The notes under the pieces are model-generated. The model was given only the letters and a program-made list of their open reading frames with translations. It did not search any database and was not told where the DNA came from. From Allobosea sp. (GTDB taxonomy: Bacteria; Pseudomonadota; Alphaproteobacteria; Rhizobiales; Beijerinckiaceae), in assembly GCF_030694325.1 (NCBI RefSeq), contig NZ_JAUXYO010000086.1, forward strand, positions 1 through 51,841: a stretch of 51,841 nt of DNA, in the 5' to 3' direction. Below, one piece after another: positions 49,440 to 51,841 of the stretch. How positions within the stretch are numbered: position 1 is the stretch's first letter; every line of letters begins with the position of its first letter. Made by a program: the position numbers and the translations under genes.

Positions 49440-49889
49440 ATGTACACCCAAAGTGACCGCCCTAGGCACAGCACGCAGCGCCGCGTCTGGAAGCGGGACT
49501 GCCCAGAAATTTTCTGTGGAGGTACCGTCCCATCTTACACGCTCATCTCCGAGAGCGGCCTGTTCAAACTCCTCATGCCGAGCACCAAGCCGCAGGCGAA
49601 GCCATTCCAAGACTGGATCACCCGCGACGTGCTCCCCTCGATCCGCAAGACGGGCGGATACCAGCTCGGGACCGGCGAGACGCTGCCCCTTCCGGCCAAC
49701 TTCGCGGACGCCCTGCGCCAGCATGCGGCGACCCGAGCGCTGGACGAAAAGCGGCACCCGATGTTTCGCGGAAGGGGCGCCACGGGGGGAAGTCGCACTT
49801 GCCCATTCATCGATGGCCCCTCGGATTTTTCCGGCAAATCCAAGTGCGCGCAGCGCCCGTCCGACAGCTCGCGCGATTTGGTCGGATAA
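49440..49889 (+). pseudogene. Fragment of a BRO-N-type phage antirepressor
   Basis: Residues 32-77 of this frame (SYTLISESGLFKLLMPSTKP, then PFQDWITRDVLPSIRKTGGYQ) are a clear BRO-N domain second half; the first half of the domain is missing or out of frame, and the tail after about residue 100 looks like random sequence. So this is a remnant of a longer antirepressor gene, truncated on both sides. It lies between the recombinase and the FRG gene. I give it as a pseudogene; a functional short version cannot be excluded. Confidence 0.7.
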
Positions 49890-49953
49890 GTCGCCGGTGA
49901 CCGTTGCTGCAGCGGTCGATCTGTGGCGTCGTAATCGAAATCGGAGCTAGCGA

Positions 49954-51063
49954 ATGGACGGGCAGTGGATAGGTCGGTTCAGTGGATCATCGTCAGGGGT
50001 ATTTGTTGCAGACCTAGACGACCACCAGACCCATGTCGAAGGGCACGCCTTCCTATTTCAGGACGACGCCAATATCCCCAACACCGTTGCCTTCGTCCGG
50101 ACCGAAAGTAAGGCTCCTCAGCAGACCTTGACTGTTAGGCCAGCGGCATTGGGCCATGACGGCATCGCAATTCCACCAGAAGTGCTTGTTCAACGGTACC
50201 CAGACGCAGATTTTCCAGAGACTGCGATGGTGCAGCTACAGCTTAAGGGCCGTGAACTGCGCGTGAAATGGAGCACCCCAATCGAGACAACCGGCGAAGC
50301 AATCTGCAAAGCGAGTTTGTCTGATAGACCGTCGGCTCTCAAGGCGGACCCAGAAATTACAAGCTGGGCTCAATTTCGTCAGTTTGTTGTCAGGCTACCT
50401 GCCTATAAATATGTTTTTCGTGGACAGCCATCTCGATGGCGATTGCGTACTGCATTTCATCGAACGCACCGCAAGGATCTTGTTCGATTTACACACAAAG
50501 ACATGAGCGAGTTGCACCGCGTTTTATCGGCTCGGACGAGGCATTACTTTCAGTTGGGTGACTCTATACAAAACGGAGCATTCTGGCATCTAGCCCAGCA
50601 TCACGGATACCCTACTCCTCTTTTAGACTGGTCGGCATCACCCTTCGTCGCTGCCTATTTCGCGTTCAGGCCCGACGCTTATAGACCGATGAACCAAGAA
50701 TATGTGCGAATTTTTATGTTTGACGCCGAGGCGTGGACAAATAGATGCCCACAATATCTTCGAACCTCAGGTATCCGACCTCACTTCTCTCTGCTCGACG
50801 CTGTAACTGTTGGCAATGAACGGGCTCTGCCTCAGCAAGCCAGGTCTTTCCTGACGAACGTGGATGACATCGAAGGCTATTTGAAGGGCGTCGAAGAGGC
50901 CCACAATGCGGAGTACTTGAGGGCCTTTGACCTGCCGTACAATGAGCGGCTCGATGTCCTGAATGAACTCACTCTGATGGGCGTCACGCCGGGATCGCTG
51001 TTCCCTGGACTCGACGGAGCATGCCAAGAACTCAGGGCTCGATACTTTGGCTACGGTGGCTGA
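49954..51063 (+). CDS. FRG-domain protein (phage or island cargo)
   Basis: The 369-residue product has an N-terminal beta-rich part (about 1-120, with GRFSGSSSGVFVADLDDHQ and VEGHAFLFQDDANIPN) and a C-terminal FRG domain (about 138-290): YVFRGQPSRWRLRTAFHR (the F-R-G at 155-157), FWHLAQHHGYPTPLLDWSASP and FVAAYFAF. FRG proteins are found in phages and islands; their function is unknown, and a nucleic-acid or toxin role has been suggested for some. GGAG is 8 nt ahead of the ATG at 49954. Its codon use is clearly AT-richer than the host. It reads against its neighbours, as cargo genes do. Confidence 0.85.
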   Translation: MDGQWIGRFSGSSSGVFVADLDDHQTHVEGHAFLFQDDANIPNTVAFVRTESKAPQQTLTVRPAALGHDGIAIPPEVLVQRYPDADFPETAMVQLQLKGRELRVKWSTPIETTGEAICKASLSDRPSALKADPEITSWAQFRQFVVRLPAYKYVFRGQPSRWRLRTAFHRTHRKDLVRFTHKDMSELHRVLSARTRHYFQLGDSIQNGAFWHLAQHHGYPTPLLDWSASPFVAAYFAFRPDAYRPMNQEYVRIFMFDAEAWTNRCPQYLRTSGIRPHFSLLDAVTVGNERALPQQARSFLTNVDDIEGYLKGVEEAHNAEYLRAFDLPYNERLDVLNELTLMGVTPGSLFPGLDGACQELRARYFGYGG

Positions 51064-51089
51064 CGCGCCCGGCGAGGGTGGGCGCTCCC

Positions 51090-51707
51090 CTACGCCGCAG
51101 CCTTCAACAGATACCGAGGGAACTTGCTCATCTCGGCTGCCAAGTCCTCGACTGTTGGCACCTCGTAGTCGTCCCCCACGTCCTTGGACGAGTGACCGCA
51201 CATGGCCCAGCGTATGCGCTTCTCAATCTGGGCTCGCGCCGCACGCCGCTTGAAGGTGTGACGCCATGCATGGTTCGGCGAGATGCTCGGGTCATTGACG
51301 CCGAGGTCGCGGACCCAATCCGCCAACTTCACGCGCGCCTTCACCCAAGGGCCCTGCACCGGGTTTGTCAGGTCGTCTGATTTCTTCCGCTGCCCGTGCG
51401 GATCGTAGAACAGCGCCCCCTGCCCTGCCTTCTTCACGAAGTCCAAGAAGCCCTGCTCCACCAGATGCGCATGAACCGGGACCACGCGTGCTTGGCCGCC
51501 CTTCACAGCCCCCGCCTCGGGCGTAATCCTGATCGTCCAGAAGCCATCCCGGTGCTGCCTGACGTCCACACCGCGTAGCTGGGTCATCTCGCCCGGTCGG
51601 GAGCCGGTGTAAGCACAAAGCCACGGCACCCACCGACGGGCAGCAGCGTTGTGGGCAGCCATTCTCGCGGGCGGGCTGGCGAGGGTTGCAGCGAGGATGC
51701 AGGTCGT
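51090..51707 (-). pseudogene. Phage tyrosine integrase, 5' part missing
   Basis: The last 205 or so residues are an intact catalytic domain: WLCAYTGSRPGEMTQLRG (first Arg), SPNHAWRHTFKRRAARAQ (H-x-x-R) and ending GHSSKDVGDDYEVP with the nucleophile Tyr, the R-H-R-Y set of tyrosine recombinases. Homology-like sequence starts near codon 33 of the open frame (TTCILAATLASPPAR, about 51707); upstream residues are unrelated, so the 5' half is replaced. A different open frame with its stop at 51766 enters from the right edge. The integrase is therefore broken, probably by an insertion, and cannot act as it stands. Confidence 0.75.
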
Positions 51708-51765
51708 GTCCCTGCTGGTGGTGTAGCTTCGCGGAGCCACCTCGGTGCCGGCTTGGCCGGGCTGG

Positions 51766-51841
51766 TCAGGCGGCCACGGCTGGCAGGCTGACGATGGGAT
51801 CATCGCTGATCGGCGCGATGCTTTCCAGCGTGATGTAGCGG
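51766..51841 (-). CDS. C-terminal end of an unidentified protein entering from the right edge
   Basis: The last 24 codons read RYITLESIAPISDDPIVSLP and then AVAA with TGA at 51766-51768. The next 59 bp lead straight into the broken integrase. It may be the C-terminus of a transposase whose element interrupted the integrase, but I do not recognise it. Confidence 0.4.
   Translation of the reverse strand, partial: RYITLESIAPISDDPIVSLPAVAA

Noticed and set aside
1-51841. CRISPR array or tRNA/rRNA genes
   Set aside because: No regularly spaced repeats with unique spacers, and no cloverleaf-like or rRNA sequence was seen on reading both strands by eye; a covariance search was not possible.

Overview
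The window is GC-rich DNA from an alphaproteobacterium. The gene set (bacterial transglutaminase-like cysteine peptidase, DUF3126 protein, PAS_5 protein, tandem PilZ protein, NDUFS6-type zinc-finger protein, OpgC-like acyltransferase) fits the order Hyphomicrobiales (Rhizobiales). A Bosea-like genome is my best guess, from general resemblance only. I see no rRNA, tRNA or CRISPR array.

Positions 1-141 are the end of an IS5-family transposase, sitting just upstream of a MaoC hydratase / CitE-like lyase / small metal-binding protein cluster. From about 1.9 to 23 kb the window is ordinary chromosome: a flavin reductase-nitroreductase pair; an OpgC-like acyltransferase overlapping an SGNH hydrolase; a DUF2157-GDYXXLXY membrane pair; thrS; yidD; a periplasmic PAP2 phosphatase; an IscU-like scaffold divergent from folE, then hisI; a patatin; a CBS-domain protein; a rhomboid protease; PAS, tandem PilZ and HAD proteins; a BTLCP peptidase; a gamma carbonic anhydrase; and a Crp/Fnr regulator.

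From 23.0 to 26.75 kb the content changes. About 1 kb without a credible gene carries a strongly base-paired element, a candidate structured RNA. It is followed by an AT-richer two-gene unit: an HD-domain phosphohydrolase of the dGTPase/SAMHD1 type overlapping a small YwgA/DUF4065-like protein. The HD gene has an in-frame amber codon just after its only upstream ATG. This unit is the best candidate for a little-described defence or toxin-antitoxin-like system. About 780 bp of unassigned DNA follow.

From 26.75 to 38.8 kb ordinary chromosome resumes: an SHMT-like PLP enzyme divergent from a GcvA-type LysR regulator, cysE, an alpha/beta hydrolase, a DUF1624 membrane protein, a zinc-finger protein, an FAD monooxygenase, a chrB-chrA chromate resistance operon, a CorC/HlyC-type membrane protein and a DUF938 methyltransferase. 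Several intergenic gaps hold palindromic repeats of at least three families.

From about 38.9 kb to the right edge lies a degraded mobile element. It has one giant virion ejection-type protein with an N-terminal lysozyme domain, small phage genes each preceded by a U-tailed hairpin, two tiny HNH-like genes, a MarR-like regulator, a serine recombinase with repeats beside its promoter, a BRO antirepressor fragment, an FRG-domain cargo gene and a tyrosine integrase that has lost its 5' half. Capsid, portal, terminase and polymerase genes are absent from the window, so this is a prophage remnant or a mosaic island, not a complete phage.
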